A DNA stretch of 64,000 nucleotides from Buttiauxella agrestis ATCC 33320 (GTDB lineage: Bacteria > Pseudomonadota > Gammaproteobacteria > Enterobacterales > Enterobacteriaceae): assembly GCA_024169445.1 (NCBI GenBank), contig JALKFA010000001.1, positions 3,038,001 to 3,102,000 of the forward strand, in the 5' to 3' direction. Position 1 is the stretch's first letter, and every line of letters begins with the position of its first letter. This document shows positions 51,919 through 62,682 of this stretch, in pieces. Below the pieces are notes generated by a model, which was given only the letters and a program-made list of their open reading frames with translations, was not told where the DNA came from and made no database searches. Position numbers and translations under genes: made by a program.

Positions 51919-53328
51919 ATGGACAGGCAGCAAATTGAACAGGTGGTAAAGGCGGTACTCGCAGGCATGGCGGTGAACACCACAGCAGAATCCACAGCGA
52001 AACCCTGCGGTGCGGGTGTTTTTTTCTCACTTGACGACGCGGTTCAGGCGGCTAATGTCGCCCAAAAATCTTTGACCAGCGTAGCGATGCGTCAAAAAGC
52101 CGTTGCGGCTATCCGCCTTGCGGGTGAACAACATGCACAACCGCTTGCGGAAATGGCGGTAGCGGAAACCGGAATGGGGCGTGTCGCCGATAAATGCGCC
52201 AAGAATATTGCTCAGGCGCGCGGCACACCTGGTGTTGAATGCCTGACTCCGCAAGTGCTGACGGGTGATAACGGCCTGACGCTTATCGAAAATGCGCCGT
52301 GGGGGGTTGTCGCCTCGGTGACTCCGTCAACCAACCCTGCCGCCACCATTATTAATAATGCGATCAGCATGATTTCAGCCGGCAATAGCGTGGTGTTTGC
52401 TCCACATCCGGCGGCCAAAAAAGTCTCGCAGCAAACCATTACCTGGCTTAACGAAGCGATTGTCGCGGCAGGTGGCCCGGCGAATTTACTGGTGACCGTG
52501 GTTAATCCTGATATTGAAACCGCGCAACGCTTATTCAAATTCCCTGGCATCGGTTTGCTGGTGGTTACGGGCGGCGAAGCGGTGGTAGAAGCCGCGCGCA
52601 AACACACCAATAAACGCCTGATTGCTGCCGGTGCTGGCAACCCGCCAGTGGTGGTGGACGAAACTGCCGACATTTCTCGTGCGGCAAAATCCATCGTGCA
52701 GGGCGCATCGTTTGATAACAACATCATCTGCGCAGATGAAAAAGTGCTGATTGTGGTGGCAAGCGTGGCAGATGCGCTGCTCGAAGAAATGCAGCGCCAT
52801 CACGCCGTGTTACTCAGCAATGCGCAGGCAGAACAACTTCAGCCAGTGTTGCTTAAAAATGTCGATGAGCACGGAAAAGGGCAAGTCAGCCGCGATTGGG
52901 TCGGGCGTGATGCGGCGAAAATTGCCGCGGCCATCGGCCTTAACGTGGCACCTGAAACACGCTTGCTGCTGGTCGAAACCACGGCGCGCCATCCGTTTGC
53001 CGTCACCGAAATGATGATGCCAGTGCTGCCGATGATTCGCGTGGCAAACGTCAGCGAAGCCATTGCTTTGGCGGTGAAACTGGAAGGCGGTTGCCACCAC
53101 ACCGCCGCGATGCACTCACGCAATATCGAAAATATGAACGCGATGGCCAATGCCATCGACACCAGTATTTTCGTTAAAAATGGCCCTTGTATTGCCGGGC
53201 TGGGGCTGGGCGGTGAAGGCTGGACCTCGATGACCATCACCACGCCAACCGGCGAAGGCGTGACGTCGGCCAGAACCTTTGTGCGCCTGCGTCGCTGTGT
53301 ACTGGTCGATGCTTTCCGCATCGTATAA
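51919..53328 (+). CDS. eutE: CoA-acylating acetaldehyde dehydrogenase EutE
   Basis: A 469-residue aldehyde dehydrogenase family enzyme that makes acetyl-CoA from acetaldehyde. The N-terminal MDRQQIEQVVKAVLAG is an amphipathic encapsulation helix; ASVTPSTNPAATI and GASFDNNIICADEK (catalytic Cys) are intact. The ATG at 51919 is chosen over the TTG at 51910. Confidence 0.95.
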   Translation: MDRQQIEQVVKAVLAGMAVNTTAESTAKPCGAGVFFSLDDAVQAANVAQKSLTSVAMRQKAVAAIRLAGEQHAQPLAEMAVAETGMGRVADKCAKNIAQARGTPGVECLTPQVLTGDNGLTLIENAPWGVVASVTPSTNPAATIINNAISMISAGNSVVFAPHPAAKKVSQQTITWLNEAIVAAGGPANLLVTVVNPDIETAQRLFKFPGIGLLVVTGGEAVVEAARKHTNKRLIAAGAGNPPVVVDETADISRAAKSIVQGASFDNNIICADEKVLIVVASVADALLEEMQRHHAVLLSNAQAEQLQPVLLKNVDEHGKGQVSRDWVGRDAAKIAAAIGLNVAPETRLLLVETTARHPFAVTEMMMPVLPMIRVANVSEAIALAVKLEGGCHHTAAMHSRNIENMNAMANAIDTSIFVKNGPCIAGLGLGGEGWTSMTITTPTGEGVTSARTFVRLRRCVLVDAFRIV

Positions 53329-53338
53329 GGAGCTTGTC

Positions 53339-54178
53339 ATGTCACGTACCGAACAGACCTGGCTCAACGACCGTTTAAGTCATGCTGCTTTGCTGTGCAA
53401 CGGGCAGCCCGATGCTGCGCAACAACCGCTGTGGTTGGGTATCGATCTGGGCACTTGCGATGTGGTGTCACTGGTTGTGGATAGTGACTGCCAGCCAGTT
53501 GCGGTCTGCCTGGACTGGGCCGATGTGGTGCGTGACGGCATCGTGTGGGATTTCTTTGGTGCGGTGCAAATCGTGCGCCGTCACCTCGACACGCTGGAAC
53601 AACAGTTGGGATTTCGTTTTACCCATGCTGCGACCTCATTTCCACCAGGCACCGATCCGCGCATTTCCGTCAATGTGCTGGAATCCGCCGGGCTGGAAGT
53701 CAGCCGTGTGCTGGATGAACCGACAGCCGTCGCCGATATGCTGCAACTCGACAAAGCCGCCGTGGTGGATATTGGCGGTGGCACCACGGGCATTGCGGTG
53801 GTGGCGCAAGGGCAAGTGATTTACTCCGGCGACGAAGCGACCGGTGGGCACCACATTTCCCTGACGCTGGCCGGTAATCGGCGCATCGCGCTGGAAGAAG
53901 CGGAACAGATGAAGCGCGGCAGCGATGCGACTCTCTGGCCGGTGGTTCGCCCGGTATACGAAAAAATGGCCGATATCGTGGCGCGCCACATTGAAGGTTA
54001 CGACATTGAACACCTCTGGCTGGCGGGCGGTTCCTGTATGCAGCCCGGTGTGGAAGGGTTGTTCCAACAGTCTTTCCCTGGTGTCACGGTGCGGCTACCG
54101 CCACATTCAATATTCATGACCCCACTCGCCATCGCGGTTTGTGGCATGACAGAAGTGGAGGGTGCTCATGCGCAGTGA
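53339..54178 (+). CDS. eutJ: EutJ, Hsp70-like ethanolamine utilisation protein
   Basis: A 279-residue protein of the actin/Hsp70 ATPase fold, with phosphate motifs LGIDLGTCDVVSLV, VVDIGGGTTGIAVV and the adenosine motif LAGGSCMQPGV. It is thought to assist folding or assembly of the compartment proteins. The ATG at 53339 follows AAGGAG; eutG overlaps its end by 11 bp. Confidence 0.93.
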   Translation: MSRTEQTWLNDRLSHAALLCNGQPDAAQQPLWLGIDLGTCDVVSLVVDSDCQPVAVCLDWADVVRDGIVWDFFGAVQIVRRHLDTLEQQLGFRFTHAATSFPPGTDPRISVNVLESAGLEVSRVLDEPTAVADMLQLDKAAVVDIGGGTTGIAVVAQGQVIYSGDEATGGHHISLTLAGNRRIALEEAEQMKRGSDATLWPVVRPVYEKMADIVARHIEGYDIEHLWLAGGSCMQPGVEGLFQQSFPGVTVRLPPHSIFMTPLAIAVCGMTEVEGAHAQ

Positions 54179-55355
54179 AGAAATGCAGTCCGCGCTGTAT
54201 CAGGCGCTGGACATGATGAATGCCCGCAACGTGCGCGAGTTTTCTGTTCCCCCCGCCACGTTTATGGGGCCGGGTGCGGTGGCTCGTTGTGGCGAAGCAT
54301 TACGCGAGCGTGGCATTAACCGCCCTTTGTTGATGGTCGATGGCATGTTGCATGGTGCCGGAATGACCGAAGTGCTGGAGCGCAATCTCAGGCACAGCGG
54401 CATTGATTACGAAGTCTGGCCTTGCCCGCCGGGTGAACCTGTCGACCGCGACATTGGTGCCGCCGTTGAGCAAATCGCCCGTTGCCAGTGCGATGGCATT
54501 ATCGCCCTCGGTGGCGGCTCCGTTCTGGATGCCGCCAAAGTGGTCGCGGTGATTGCCACCAATCCTGACTTAGCCCTCGACAATCTTGTGGCAGGCACGC
54601 GTCTGAATCGCCGCTTGCCGTTTATTGCTATCCCGACGACTTCAGGTACCGGTTCGGAAGCCACTAATGTCGCGGTGATTATTGCAGCACAAACGCACCG
54701 TAAACAGGTGCTGGTTCACGCCATGCTGATACCCGACCTGGCGATTATTGATGCCTGCCTGACGTTAGGTGTCCCGGCTCATATCACCGCCGCCACCGGA
54801 ATCGACGCATTAACGCACGCGATTGAAGCCTACGTGGCAAGCAATGGCACACCGCTCACTCGAGGACTTGCTTATCGCGCCATTAGTAGCATCGGCCAGG
54901 CTTTACCGCTGGCGGTTGGGCAAGGGCATGATTTAGCCGCACGTGAAGCGATGATGCTGGCCTCTTACATGGCGGGCATGGCGTTTTCCAACGCGGGACT
55001 AGGTTTATGCCACGCCAGTGCGCATCAGATTGGCGCGGCGTATGGCATCCCCCATGGCAAAGCTAACGCCATCATGTTGCCCGCCGTGATGAAATTTAAC
55101 CAACTGGTATGCAAAAGCACCTACGGAGAAATTGGCCACGCGCTGACAGGGAAATCTTGCGCGGCCAGCGAGACTATCGCCTGCGTTGAACACCTCATTA
55201 ACGAACTAGGACTTGGTTGCGGATTACGTGCAGCAGGAGGCTGCGAAACTGACTTTGCCAACTTCGCTCGTGCGGCACTGAGCGACATCTGTATTACCAC
55301 CAATCCACGCACTGTGACGGAAGCCCAGATTATTGAGCTGTATCAGGACGCCTGA
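54168..55355 (+). CDS. eutG: iron-containing alcohol dehydrogenase EutG
   Basis: A 395-residue group III alcohol dehydrogenase that reduces acetaldehyde to ethanol and recycles NADH inside the compartment. GGGSVLDAAK (NAD site), TTSGTGSEATN and the metal-site His set (GIDALTHAIEAY, GLCHASAHQIGAA, PHGKANA) are intact. The N-terminal helix resembles an encapsulation peptide. Start ATG at 54168 with GGAGGG upstream. Confidence 0.94.
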   Translation: MRSEEMQSALYQALDMMNARNVREFSVPPATFMGPGAVARCGEALRERGINRPLLMVDGMLHGAGMTEVLERNLRHSGIDYEVWPCPPGEPVDRDIGAAVEQIARCQCDGIIALGGGSVLDAAKVVAVIATNPDLALDNLVAGTRLNRRLPFIAIPTTSGTGSEATNVAVIIAAQTHRKQVLVHAMLIPDLAIIDACLTLGVPAHITAATGIDALTHAIEAYVASNGTPLTRGLAYRAISSIGQALPLAVGQGHDLAAREAMMLASYMAGMAFSNAGLGLCHASAHQIGAAYGIPHGKANAIMLPAVMKFNQLVCKSTYGEIGHALTGKSCAASETIACVEHLINELGLGCGLRAAGGCETDFANFARAALSDICITTNPRTVTEAQIIELYQDA

Positions 55356-55401
55356 ACGGACATGACACCCGCCTGCCAGCAGGCGATGAAGGAGAAGGGA
55401 T

Positions 55402-56646
55402 ATGGGAATTAACGACATTATCATGTACATCATGATGATTTTTATGCTAATTGCCGCCGTTGACCGGGTATTCACCCAGTTTGGCGGTTCAGAAAAAATC
55501 CTCGGTTTTATTGGGCTAGGCAAACTCGGGAAAAGTATTTCCGGTTCCGGTGGCCAGTTCGAAGAAGGTTTTATGGCAATGGGTGCGCTGGGGTTGGCAA
55601 TGGTCGGGATGACCGCGCTGGCACCGGTTCTGGCTTACTTGCTTGGCCCGGTGATTATCCCGGTCTATGAAATGCTCGGTGCCAACCCATCGATGTTTGC
55701 CGGAACCTTGCTGGCTTGCGATATGGGTGGTTTCTTCCTTGCTAAAGAACTTGCTGGTGGGGATGTCGCCGCCTGGATGTATTCGGGGCTTATTCTAGGC
55801 TCAATGATGGGGCCAACCATTGTGTTCTCGATTCCGGTGGCGTTGGGCATTATCGAGCCTTCCGACCGGCGTTATCTCGCATTGGGCGTGCTGGCAGGGA
55901 TTGTCACTATTCCTATCGGTTGTATTGCCGGTGGGTTGGTGGCGATGTATTCCGGTGTTGAAGTGAACGGGCAACCGATTGAATTCACCATGAGCTTGAT
56001 TCTACTCAATATGATCCCGGTGATAATCGTCGCAGTGCTGGTGGCGCTGGGGCTGAAGTTCATCCCGGAAAAAATGATCAACGGTTTCCAGATTTTCGCC
56101 AAAATTCTGGTCGCCCTTATCACCATTGGCCTGGCGGCCGCAGTGGTGAAATTCCTTGTCGGCTGGACCATCATCCCTGGGCTTGATCCTATCTTCATGA
56201 GCGAGGGCGACAAACCTGGCGAAGTGATGCGCGCCATCGAAGTGATTGGCTCGATCTCTTGCGTGTTGCTGGGCGCTTACCCGATGGTTCTGCTGCTGAC
56301 TCGTTGGTTTGAAAAACCGCTGATGAGTGTCGGCAATCTGCTGAAAATCAACAATATTGCGGCGGGTGGCATGGTGGCGACACTGGCCAACAACATCCCT
56401 ATGTACGGCATGATGAAGAACATGGATGCGCGCGGCAAAGTCATCAACTGCGCGTTTGCGGTGTCGGCGGCTTTCGCGCTCGGTGACCATCTGGGCTTCG
56501 CGGCAGCCAACATGGCACCGATGATCTTCCCAATGATCGTCGGCAAATTGGTGGGTGGCGTGACGGCGATTGGCGTTGCCATGATGCTGGTACCGAAAGA
56601 AGAAAATACTCCGGCTGCGGTGGAATCAGCGGAGGCGCAATCGTGA
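55402..56646 (+). CDS. eutH: ethanolamine permease EutH
   Basis: A 414-residue integral membrane protein with about eleven helices, matching EutH. It allows ethanolamine uptake when external ethanolamine or pH is low. Conserved GANPSMFAGTLLACDMGGFFLA and SAAFALGDHLGFAAANM. GGAGAAGG before the ATG. Confidence 0.94.
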   Translation: MGINDIIMYIMMIFMLIAAVDRVFTQFGGSEKILGFIGLGKLGKSISGSGGQFEEGFMAMGALGLAMVGMTALAPVLAYLLGPVIIPVYEMLGANPSMFAGTLLACDMGGFFLAKELAGGDVAAWMYSGLILGSMMGPTIVFSIPVALGIIEPSDRRYLALGVLAGIVTIPIGCIAGGLVAMYSGVEVNGQPIEFTMSLILLNMIPVIIVAVLVALGLKFIPEKMINGFQIFAKILVALITIGLAAAVVKFLVGWTIIPGLDPIFMSEGDKPGEVMRAIEVIGSISCVLLGAYPMVLLLTRWFEKPLMSVGNLLKINNIAAGGMVATLANNIPMYGMMKNMDARGKVINCAFAVSAAFALGDHLGFAAANMAPMIFPMIVGKLVGGVTAIGVAMMLVPKEENTPAAVESAEAQS

Positions 56647-58040
56647 AAATCCGCGAACTCCTGAGCGTTGGCATTGATGTTGGTACCACCACTACGCAGG
56701 TGATTTTCTCCTGCCTGGCGTTGGTCAACCGGGCTGCGATTTCGCAGGTGCCACGCTATGAGTTCGTGAAACGTGAAATCACCTGGCAAAGCCCGGTGTT
56801 TTTCACTCCGGTTGATGTCGATGGGCATCTGCGCGAAGCCGAGCTGTTAACGCTTATCCTCGCGCAGTATCAGGCCGCAGGTATTGCACCTGAAGCGATT
56901 GATTCCGGCGCCATTATTATTACCGGCGAAACCGCCAAAACCCGTAATGCACGGCCTGCCGTGCTTGCGCTCGCACAACAGCTTGGCGATTTTGTCGTCG
57001 CTACCGCAGGTCCGCATCTTGAGTCGGTGATTGCCGGTTACGGTTCTGGTGCGCAGGCACTCTCACAACGCCAGCTAAACCGGGTGATGAATATCGACAT
57101 CGGTGGTGGCACCGCCAACTACGTGTTGTTCGAAGGTGGCAAGCTGGTGGCGTCAGCCTGCCTGAATGTCGGCGGGCGGCTGTTTGAAACCGATACCCAC
57201 GGCAATGTCACTTTTATCCATCAGCCAGGCAAGTGGATTGCTGACGAGCTATTCGGCGAAGGCCAACACTCGCTGACAACCGCACAGCTTGAAGCCGTTG
57301 CCGACCGCATGGCGCAACTGCTTTTTGAAGTGATAACCGGCGATATTTCACCGCTGGCGCAGCGTTTATTAATGACCGATACGCTGTCTGGCGGGAAAGC
57401 TGCGGACGTGATTACGCTGTCTGGCGGAGTGGGGGAATGCTATCGCCAGCCGCCAGCCAACCCCTTTGAATTCGGTGATATTGGGCCGCTGCTGGCACAG
57501 GCGATTCATCGCCACAGCGGGTTTTCCACACTCCCGGTGCAAGTTCCTGAGCAAACCGTGCGTGCCACCGTCATTGGTGCCGGTGCGCATACGCTTTCGC
57601 TTTCCGGAAGCACCATCTGGCTTGATGAGCTGACCCTACCGCTGCGCAACATTCCGGTTGTTCATCCTATCGGCCACGACGACCTGGCTTTGAGCTGGCA
57701 ACAGGCTTTGGCGCTGATGGATCTCAACGCGACACAAGACTGTTACGCCCTGGCGGTGCCGTTTGAATTACCAACCTGTTATGCAACCGTACAGCAAGTG
57801 ATTGATGCACTGAATATTTTCAACCAGCGTTTTCCCTGTTCACAGCCGCTGATTGTGGTAGCGGAGCAGGATCTGGGCAAAGCGTTGGGAATGCTGCTTT
57901 ATCCGCAAATGAAGCAGCGCAAAGTTGCGGTGATCGACGAAGTGGTCACCCGTACTGGCGATTATATCGATATTGGTTTGCCACTGTTTGACGGGGCTGT
58001 CGTTCCGGTAACCATTAAATCGCTCGCCTTTCCTTCCTGA
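56643..58040 (+). CDS. eutA: ethanolamine ammonia-lyase reactivating factor EutA
   Basis: A 465-residue Hsp70-fold ATPase that swaps inactivated cobalamin out of EutBC. Phosphate motifs VGIDVGTTTTQVIF and NIDIGGGTANYVLF and VITLSGGVGECY are seen. The start is GTG at 56643, overlapping the eutH stop (GTGA). Confidence 0.94.
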   Translation: MKIRELLSVGIDVGTTTTQVIFSCLALVNRAAISQVPRYEFVKREITWQSPVFFTPVDVDGHLREAELLTLILAQYQAAGIAPEAIDSGAIIITGETAKTRNARPAVLALAQQLGDFVVATAGPHLESVIAGYGSGAQALSQRQLNRVMNIDIGGGTANYVLFEGGKLVASACLNVGGRLFETDTHGNVTFIHQPGKWIADELFGEGQHSLTTAQLEAVADRMAQLLFEVITGDISPLAQRLLMTDTLSGGKAADVITLSGGVGECYRQPPANPFEFGDIGPLLAQAIHRHSGFSTLPVQVPEQTVRATVIGAGAHTLSLSGSTIWLDELTLPLRNIPVVHPIGHDDLALSWQQALALMDLNATQDCYALAVPFELPTCYATVQQVIDALNIFNQRFPCSQPLIVVAEQDLGKALGMLLYPQMKQRKVAVIDEVVTRTGDYIDIGLPLFDGAVVPVTIKSLAFPS

Positions 58041-58052
58041 GGGATCGACACA

Positions 58053-59414
58053 ATGAAATTAAAAACCACGTTGTTTGGGCAAGTTTATCAGTTCAAGGAT
58101 GTTAAAGAAGTGCTGGCGAAAGCCAACGAACTGCGTTCCGGTGATGTGCTGGCAGGCGTTGCCGCACAGAGTTCGCAGGAACGTGTGGCGGCAAAACAGG
58201 TGTTGTCTGAGATGACGGTGGCGGATATCCGCATGAACCCGGTTATCGCTTACGAAGACGACTGCGTGACGCGCATTATTCAGGATGACATCAACGAAAC
58301 TTCCTATGCCCGGATTAAAAACTGGAGCATTAGCGAGCTGCGTGAATACATCCTTAGCGATGAAACCAGCGTTGATGACATTGCGTTCTTGCGCAAAGGC
58401 ATCAGTTCTGAAGTGGTGGCAGCCGTGGCAAAAATCTGCTCGAACGCAGATTTAGTCTATGGCGGCAAAAAAATGCCGGTCATCAAAAAAGCCAACACTA
58501 CCATTGGCTTACCCGGCACGTTCAGCGCACGCCTGCAACCGAACGATACCCGCGATGATGTGCGCAGCATTGAGGCACAAATTTACGAAGGGCTGTGTTT
58601 CGGTGTGGGCGATGCTGTCATTGGGGTTAACCCGGTGACCGACGATGTTGGCAACTTAACCCGCGTGCTCGACACCATTTACAGCGTTATCGACAAGTAC
58701 TCCATTCCGACGCAAGGCTGCGTACTGGCTCACGTCACCACACAAATTGAGGCGATTAAACGCGGCGCACCTGGCGGGCTTATCTTCCAGAGTATTTGTG
58801 GCAGCGAGAAGGGGCTGAAGGAATTCGGCGTAGAGCTTGCCATGCTGGACGAAGCGCGCGCGGTAGGTGCGGAGTTCAACCGTATTGCCGGAGAAAACTG
58901 CCTGTACTTCGAAACCGGGCAGGGGTCGGCATTGTCTGCCGGAGCCAACTTTGGTGCAGACCAGGTGACGATGGAAGCGCGAAATTACGGTCTGGCGCGC
59001 CATTACGATCCGTTTATCGTCAACACCGTTGTTGGCTTTATTGGGCCGGAATATCTCTATAACGACCGCCAGATTATCCGCGCCGGTCTGGAAGACCACT
59101 TTATGGGCAAGCTCAGCGGCATTTCAATGGGCTGTGACTGCTGCTACACCAACCACGCGGATGCGGACCAAAACCTCAATGAAAACCTGATGATCTTGCT
59201 GGCGACCGCCGGGTGTAACTACATCATGGGCATGCCGCTTGGCGATGACATCATGCTGAATTATCAAACTACGGCCTTCCACGATACCGCCACTGTGCGT
59301 CAGTTGTTGAACCTGCGGCCTTCGCCGGAGTTTGAGGCATGGCTGGAAACCATGGGGTTGATGGCGAATGGCCGTTTAACTTCACGGGCGGGCGACCCGT
59401 CGTTGTTCTTCTGA
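58053..59414 (+). CDS. eutB: ethanolamine ammonia-lyase large subunit EutB
   Basis: A 453-residue TIM-barrel subunit holding the substrate site of the AdoCbl-dependent lyase that splits ethanolamine to acetaldehyde and ammonia. The length is the same as E. coli EutB. Conserved [20 protein letters not shown] and [19 protein letters not shown] are present. Confidence 0.97.
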   Translation: MKLKTTLFGQVYQFKDVKEVLAKANELRSGDVLAGVAAQSSQERVAAKQVLSEMTVADIRMNPVIAYEDDCVTRIIQDDINETSYARIKNWSISELREYILSDETSVDDIAFLRKGISSEVVAAVAKICSNADLVYGGKKMPVIKKANTTIGLPGTFSARLQPNDTRDDVRSIEAQIYEGLCFGVGDAVIGVNPVTDDVGNLTRVLDTIYSVIDKYSIPTQGCVLAHVTTQIEAIKRGAPGGLIFQSICGSEKGLKEFGVELAMLDEARAVGAEFNRIAGENCLYFETGQGSALSAGANFGADQVTMEARNYGLARHYDPFIVNTVVGFIGPEYLYNDRQIIRAGLEDHFMGKLSGISMGCDCCYTNHADADQNLNENLMILLATAGCNYIMGMPLGDDIMLNYQTTAFHDTATVRQLLNLRPSPEFEAWLETMGLMANGRLTSRAGDPSLFF

Positions 59415-59433
59415 AATCATCAGGGAAATCATC

Positions 59434-60327
59434 ATGGATCAAAAACAGATTGAAGAAATTGTACGCAGCATTCTGGCAAATATGGATACACCGGAAAATG
59501 CAGTACCGCCTGTGCAGGCCGCTTCCCCAACCACGCCTGCCGCAACGACTACGGCTGAAGAAAGCTGTAGCGTCGATTTAGGTTCTGTTGAGGCGAAAAT
59601 GTGGATTGGTGTGCAGAACCCGCATCGTGCAGATGTGCTGGAAGAATTGCGCCATAGCACGGTTGCCCGTGTGTGTACGGGGCGTGCTGGCCCGCGTCCG
59701 CGTACTCAGGCGTTGCTACGTTTCCTGGCCGACCATTCCCGTTCCAAGGATACCGTTCTCAAAGAAGTGCCAGCCGAATGGGTGCAGCAACAGGGTTTGC
59801 TGGAGCTGCAATCAGAAATCAGCGACAAAAACCTATACCTGACCCGCCCGGATTTAGGTCGCCGTCTGAGTGCTAATGCTATCGAATTGCTGCGCACCAG
59901 CTGTAAGCAAAACCCGGATGTTCAGGTGGTTATCTCCGACGGGCTTTCAACCGACGCGATAACCGCCAACTACGGCGAGATTTTACCGCCACTGCTACAG
60001 GGGCTGGAACAGTCTGGTCTGCATGTCGGCACGCCTTTCTTCGTGCGTTACGGGCGCGTGAAGATAGAAGACCAAATCGGCGAGCTGTTAGGTGCGAAAG
60101 TGGTGATTTTACTGGTCGGCGAACGACCAGGGCTTGGGCAATCTGAAAGCTTGTCTTGCTACGCCGTGTATTCACCAAAAACAGCCACCACGGTTGAAGC
60201 CGACCGTACCTGCATTTCCAACATTCACCGGGGTGGTACACCGCCAGTAGAAGCGGCTGCCGTCATTGTCGAACTTGCAAAACGTATGCTGGCGCAGAAA
60301 GCGTCGGGCATCAACCTGACTCGTTAA
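59434..60327 (+). CDS. eutC: ethanolamine ammonia-lyase small subunit EutC
   Basis: A 297-residue B12-binding subunit of the lyase. The N-terminal [17 protein letters not shown] is the classic targeting helix into the metabolosome, followed by a Pro/Ala/Thr linker (about 25-45). [19 protein letters not shown] and [11 protein letters not shown] are family blocks. Confidence 0.96.
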   Translation: MDQKQIEEIVRSILANMDTPENAVPPVQAASPTTPAATTTAEESCSVDLGSVEAKMWIGVQNPHRADVLEELRHSTVARVCTGRAGPRPRTQALLRFLADHSRSKDTVLKEVPAEWVQQQGLLELQSEISDKNLYLTRPDLGRRLSANAIELLRTSCKQNPDVQVVISDGLSTDAITANYGEILPPLLQGLEQSGLHVGTPFFVRYGRVKIEDQIGELLGAKVVILLVGERPGLGQSESLSCYAVYSPKTATTVEADRTCISNIHRGGTPPVEAAAVIVELAKRMLAQKASGINLTR

Positions 60328-60340
60328 AGGGAGCGATATC

Positions 60341-61000
60341 ATGCCAGCTTTAGATTTGATTAAACCGAATGTGAAAGCGATGCGGGTTATCGCCAACGTG
60401 AGCGAAGGATTTGCCCGCCAGTTGAAATTGCCTTCCCATATTCGTAGCCTGGGTTTGATTACTGCCGATTCCGATGATGTAACCTATATCGCAGCCGACG
60501 AAGCGACTAAACAGGCACAGGTTGAAGTGGTATTTGGCCGTTCATTGTACGCAGGTGCCGCACATGGTCCATCGCCAACAGCCGGGGAAGTGCTGATTAT
60601 GCTGGGTGGGCCGAATCCGGCGGAAGTGCGCGCCGGGCTGGATTCCATGCTTGCCACTATCGAACAAGGACCAGCATTCCAGTGGGCCAACGATGCAGAG
60701 GATACCGCGTTTTTGGCACATTTAATTTCCCGTACAGGGTCGTATCTTTCGACTACCGCCGGAATTTTGCTGGGTGACCCAATGGCTTATCTGGTTGCGC
60801 CGCCGCTTGAAGCCACCTTTGGCATTGATGCTGCGCTGAAATCTGCTGATGTGAGCATTGTTACCTACGTGCCGCCGCCATCGGAAACCAACTACTCCGC
60901 GGCGTTTATGACTGGTAGCCAGGCTGCATGTAAAGCCGCCTGTAATGCCTTTAGCGAAGCGGTGCTTGAGATAGCACGTAACCCAATCCAGCGCGCGTAG
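60341..61000 (+). CDS. eutL: shell protein EutL, tandem BMC trimer
   Basis: A 219-residue protein with two BMC domains that forms trimers with a gated central pore, thought to pass larger molecules. Starts [20 protein letters not shown], as in E. coli, with the same length. Confidence 0.96.
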   Translation: MPALDLIKPNVKAMRVIANVSEGFARQLKLPSHIRSLGLITADSDDVTYIAADEATKQAQVEVVFGRSLYAGAAHGPSPTAGEVLIMLGGPNPAEVRAGLDSMLATIEQGPAFQWANDAEDTAFLAHLISRTGSYLSTTAGILLGDPMAYLVAPPLEATFGIDAALKSADVSIVTYVPPPSETNYSAAFMTGSQAACKAACNAFSEAVLEIARNPIQRA

Positions 61001-61010
61001 GGGGCCAATA

Positions 61011-61481
61011 ATGAACTCTCTCGGCTTACTGGAAGTTTACGGTTTGGTGGCGGGTATCGACGCTGCAGATGCGATGCTAAAAGCGGCAAACGTGCGTTTA
61101 CTCAGCCACGAAGTGCTCAACCCTGGCATGGTGACGCTGGTTGTCGAAGGTGACCTCGCGGCCTGTCGCGCTGCGCTGGATGCGGGGTCTGCTGCTGCCA
61201 GCCGCACCGGGCGAGTCATTAGCCGTAAGGAACTGGGCCGCCCGGATGAAGACATCGAGCGGCTGGTTTGTGGGTTTGGGCGTAAACCTGCGGTTAAAAA
61301 ACCGCAGTATACCCAGCCACTGCTTGATGCCCTGGAAACTCAGGCGCATGGCATGACCGTCGGTGAAGTTGCGGCACATTTTAACTGGCCGCTTGAAGAA
61401 GCTAAAGCACAGCTCGATGCGCTATTCCGTGACGGGAAATTGCGCAAACGTAGCAGCCGCTATCGTCTGAAGCCGGATTAG
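61011..61481 (+). CDS. eutK: shell protein EutK with C-terminal helix-turn-helix domain
   Basis: A 156-residue minor shell protein: BMC domain (1-90) and a basic C-terminal winged-helix-like domain (about 100-156, MTVGEVAAHFNWPLEEAKAQ region) that may bind nucleic acid. A little shorter than E. coli EutK, the difference being in the linker. Confidence 0.93.
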   Translation: MNSLGLLEVYGLVAGIDAADAMLKAANVRLLSHEVLNPGMVTLVVEGDLAACRAALDAGSAAASRTGRVISRKELGRPDEDIERLVCGFGRKPAVKKPQYTQPLLDALETQAHGMTVGEVAAHFNWPLEEAKAQLDALFRDGKLRKRSSRYRLKPD

Positions 61482-61499
61482 CGACGCAAGGAATCGCGT

Positions 61500-62552
61500 A
61501 TGAGTAGCAAAATAAATGCTGACTTACACCATTTGCGTAAAACTGAGTACGCGCTGGACGAAAAAGTGATGCCTCTGATTGAAGAAGAGAGCGTACAACA
61601 GCGCGTCACTAAAGATGTGTATGAACATGCCTGCACCATAACGGCATGGCAGCAGCTCTATGATCAGCTCCAGCCTGGGCATTTTCAGGGGGAGCTGACG
61701 GAGATGCTGCTGGATGATATTCAGATGTTTCGTGAATACACCAGTCTGGCGCTTCGTCAGTCGTGCATGGTATGGCCAAATGCTTTTTGGTTTGGCATAC
61801 CTGCTACTCATGGTGAAAAGGGGTTTATCGGTTCCCAACTGCTGGGGAAGGAAGAGATCGCGGTCCGCCCTGGCGGGGCTGAATTTGAGCTGAGCACGCC
61901 AGACGAATACACCATTCTTGGGGTCGTCATCGCCAACGATGTGTTATTTCGTAACGCCGGGCTGTTTCATCAACCGGAAACACTGTTTAAGCTTTTGCTG
62001 AATAACTCTGCGCTGGATGTCTGCCAGCAGAAGAAAGAGACACTGTGGTGTTTTATCCATCAGGCCCTGGCTCACGGTAGTATCGACCCGCAATCTATGC
62101 GTAATGAGAATGTGCGGAAAGTGCTCACCCATAATCTGTTATCCGGGGTGAGTGAACTGCTGGAAAGTGCCCAGCCTGTCTCTTCTGAGGTTATCTCACG
62201 CAAAATCAGTTACCAAAAGTTGGTGTCGCAAGCGCGTGACTGCGTGCTAAGCCGCACGTCGGAACCGTTAACGGTGCTCGACCTTTGTAATGAACTGCAC
62301 GTTAGCCGCCGTACTTTGCAAAATGGCTTCCAGGCGGTGCTGGGTATCGGCCCGAATGCGTGGTTAAAAACCCTGCGCCTGAATGCCGTCCGACGTGAGT
62401 TGATAAGCCCATGGTCGACCTGGAGCACAGTGAAAGATGCCGCTATGCAATGGGGTTTCTGGCATCTGGGGCAGTTTGCGACGGACTATCAACGGCTGTT
62501 TCTTGAGAAACCTTCTGAGACGCTGCATTTGCGGCAACGGGATTTACAGTAA
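61500..62552 (+). CDS. eutR: eut operon activator EutR (AraC family)
   Basis: A 350-residue AraC/XylS-type regulator that activates the operon when ethanolamine and AdoCbl are both present. The C-terminal double helix-turn-helix is clear ([43 protein letters not shown]). Last gene of the operon, 18 bp after eutK. Confidence 0.95.
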   Translation: MSSKINADLHHLRKTEYALDEKVMPLIEEESVQQRVTKDVYEHACTITAWQQLYDQLQPGHFQGELTEMLLDDIQMFREYTSLALRQSCMVWPNAFWFGIPATHGEKGFIGSQLLGKEEIAVRPGGAEFELSTPDEYTILGVVIANDVLFRNAGLFHQPETLFKLLLNNSALDVCQQKKETLWCFIHQALAHGSIDPQSMRNENVRKVLTHNLLSGVSELLESAQPVSSEVISRKISYQKLVSQARDCVLSRTSEPLTVLDLCNELHVSRRTLQNGFQAVLGIGPNAWLKTLRLNAVRRELISPWSTWSTVKDAAMQWGFWHLGQFATDYQRLFLEKPSETLHLRQRDLQ

Positions 62553-62602
62553 AGGGGGATTTTCAGCGCTGCTACTTTAAAACGAAAAAGAGCACAAAGA
62601 AA

Positions 62603-62676
62603 ATGTCGGGTGACGCTGCGCTTACCCGACCAGGGAAATGCCGTTGTAGGGGGGATAAGCGCTAGCGTCATCCACC
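62603..62676. repeat. BIME/REP pair, copy 3 (after eutR)
   Basis: GTCGGGTGACGCTGCGC...TACCCGAC (62605-62630) followed by GGGGGATAAGCGC...GTCATCCACC (62649-62676), the same order as copy 1. Lies between convergent eutR and the unknown gene, ending 7 bp before that gene's stop codon. Confidence 0.8.
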
Positions 62677-62682
62677 AGTTTT

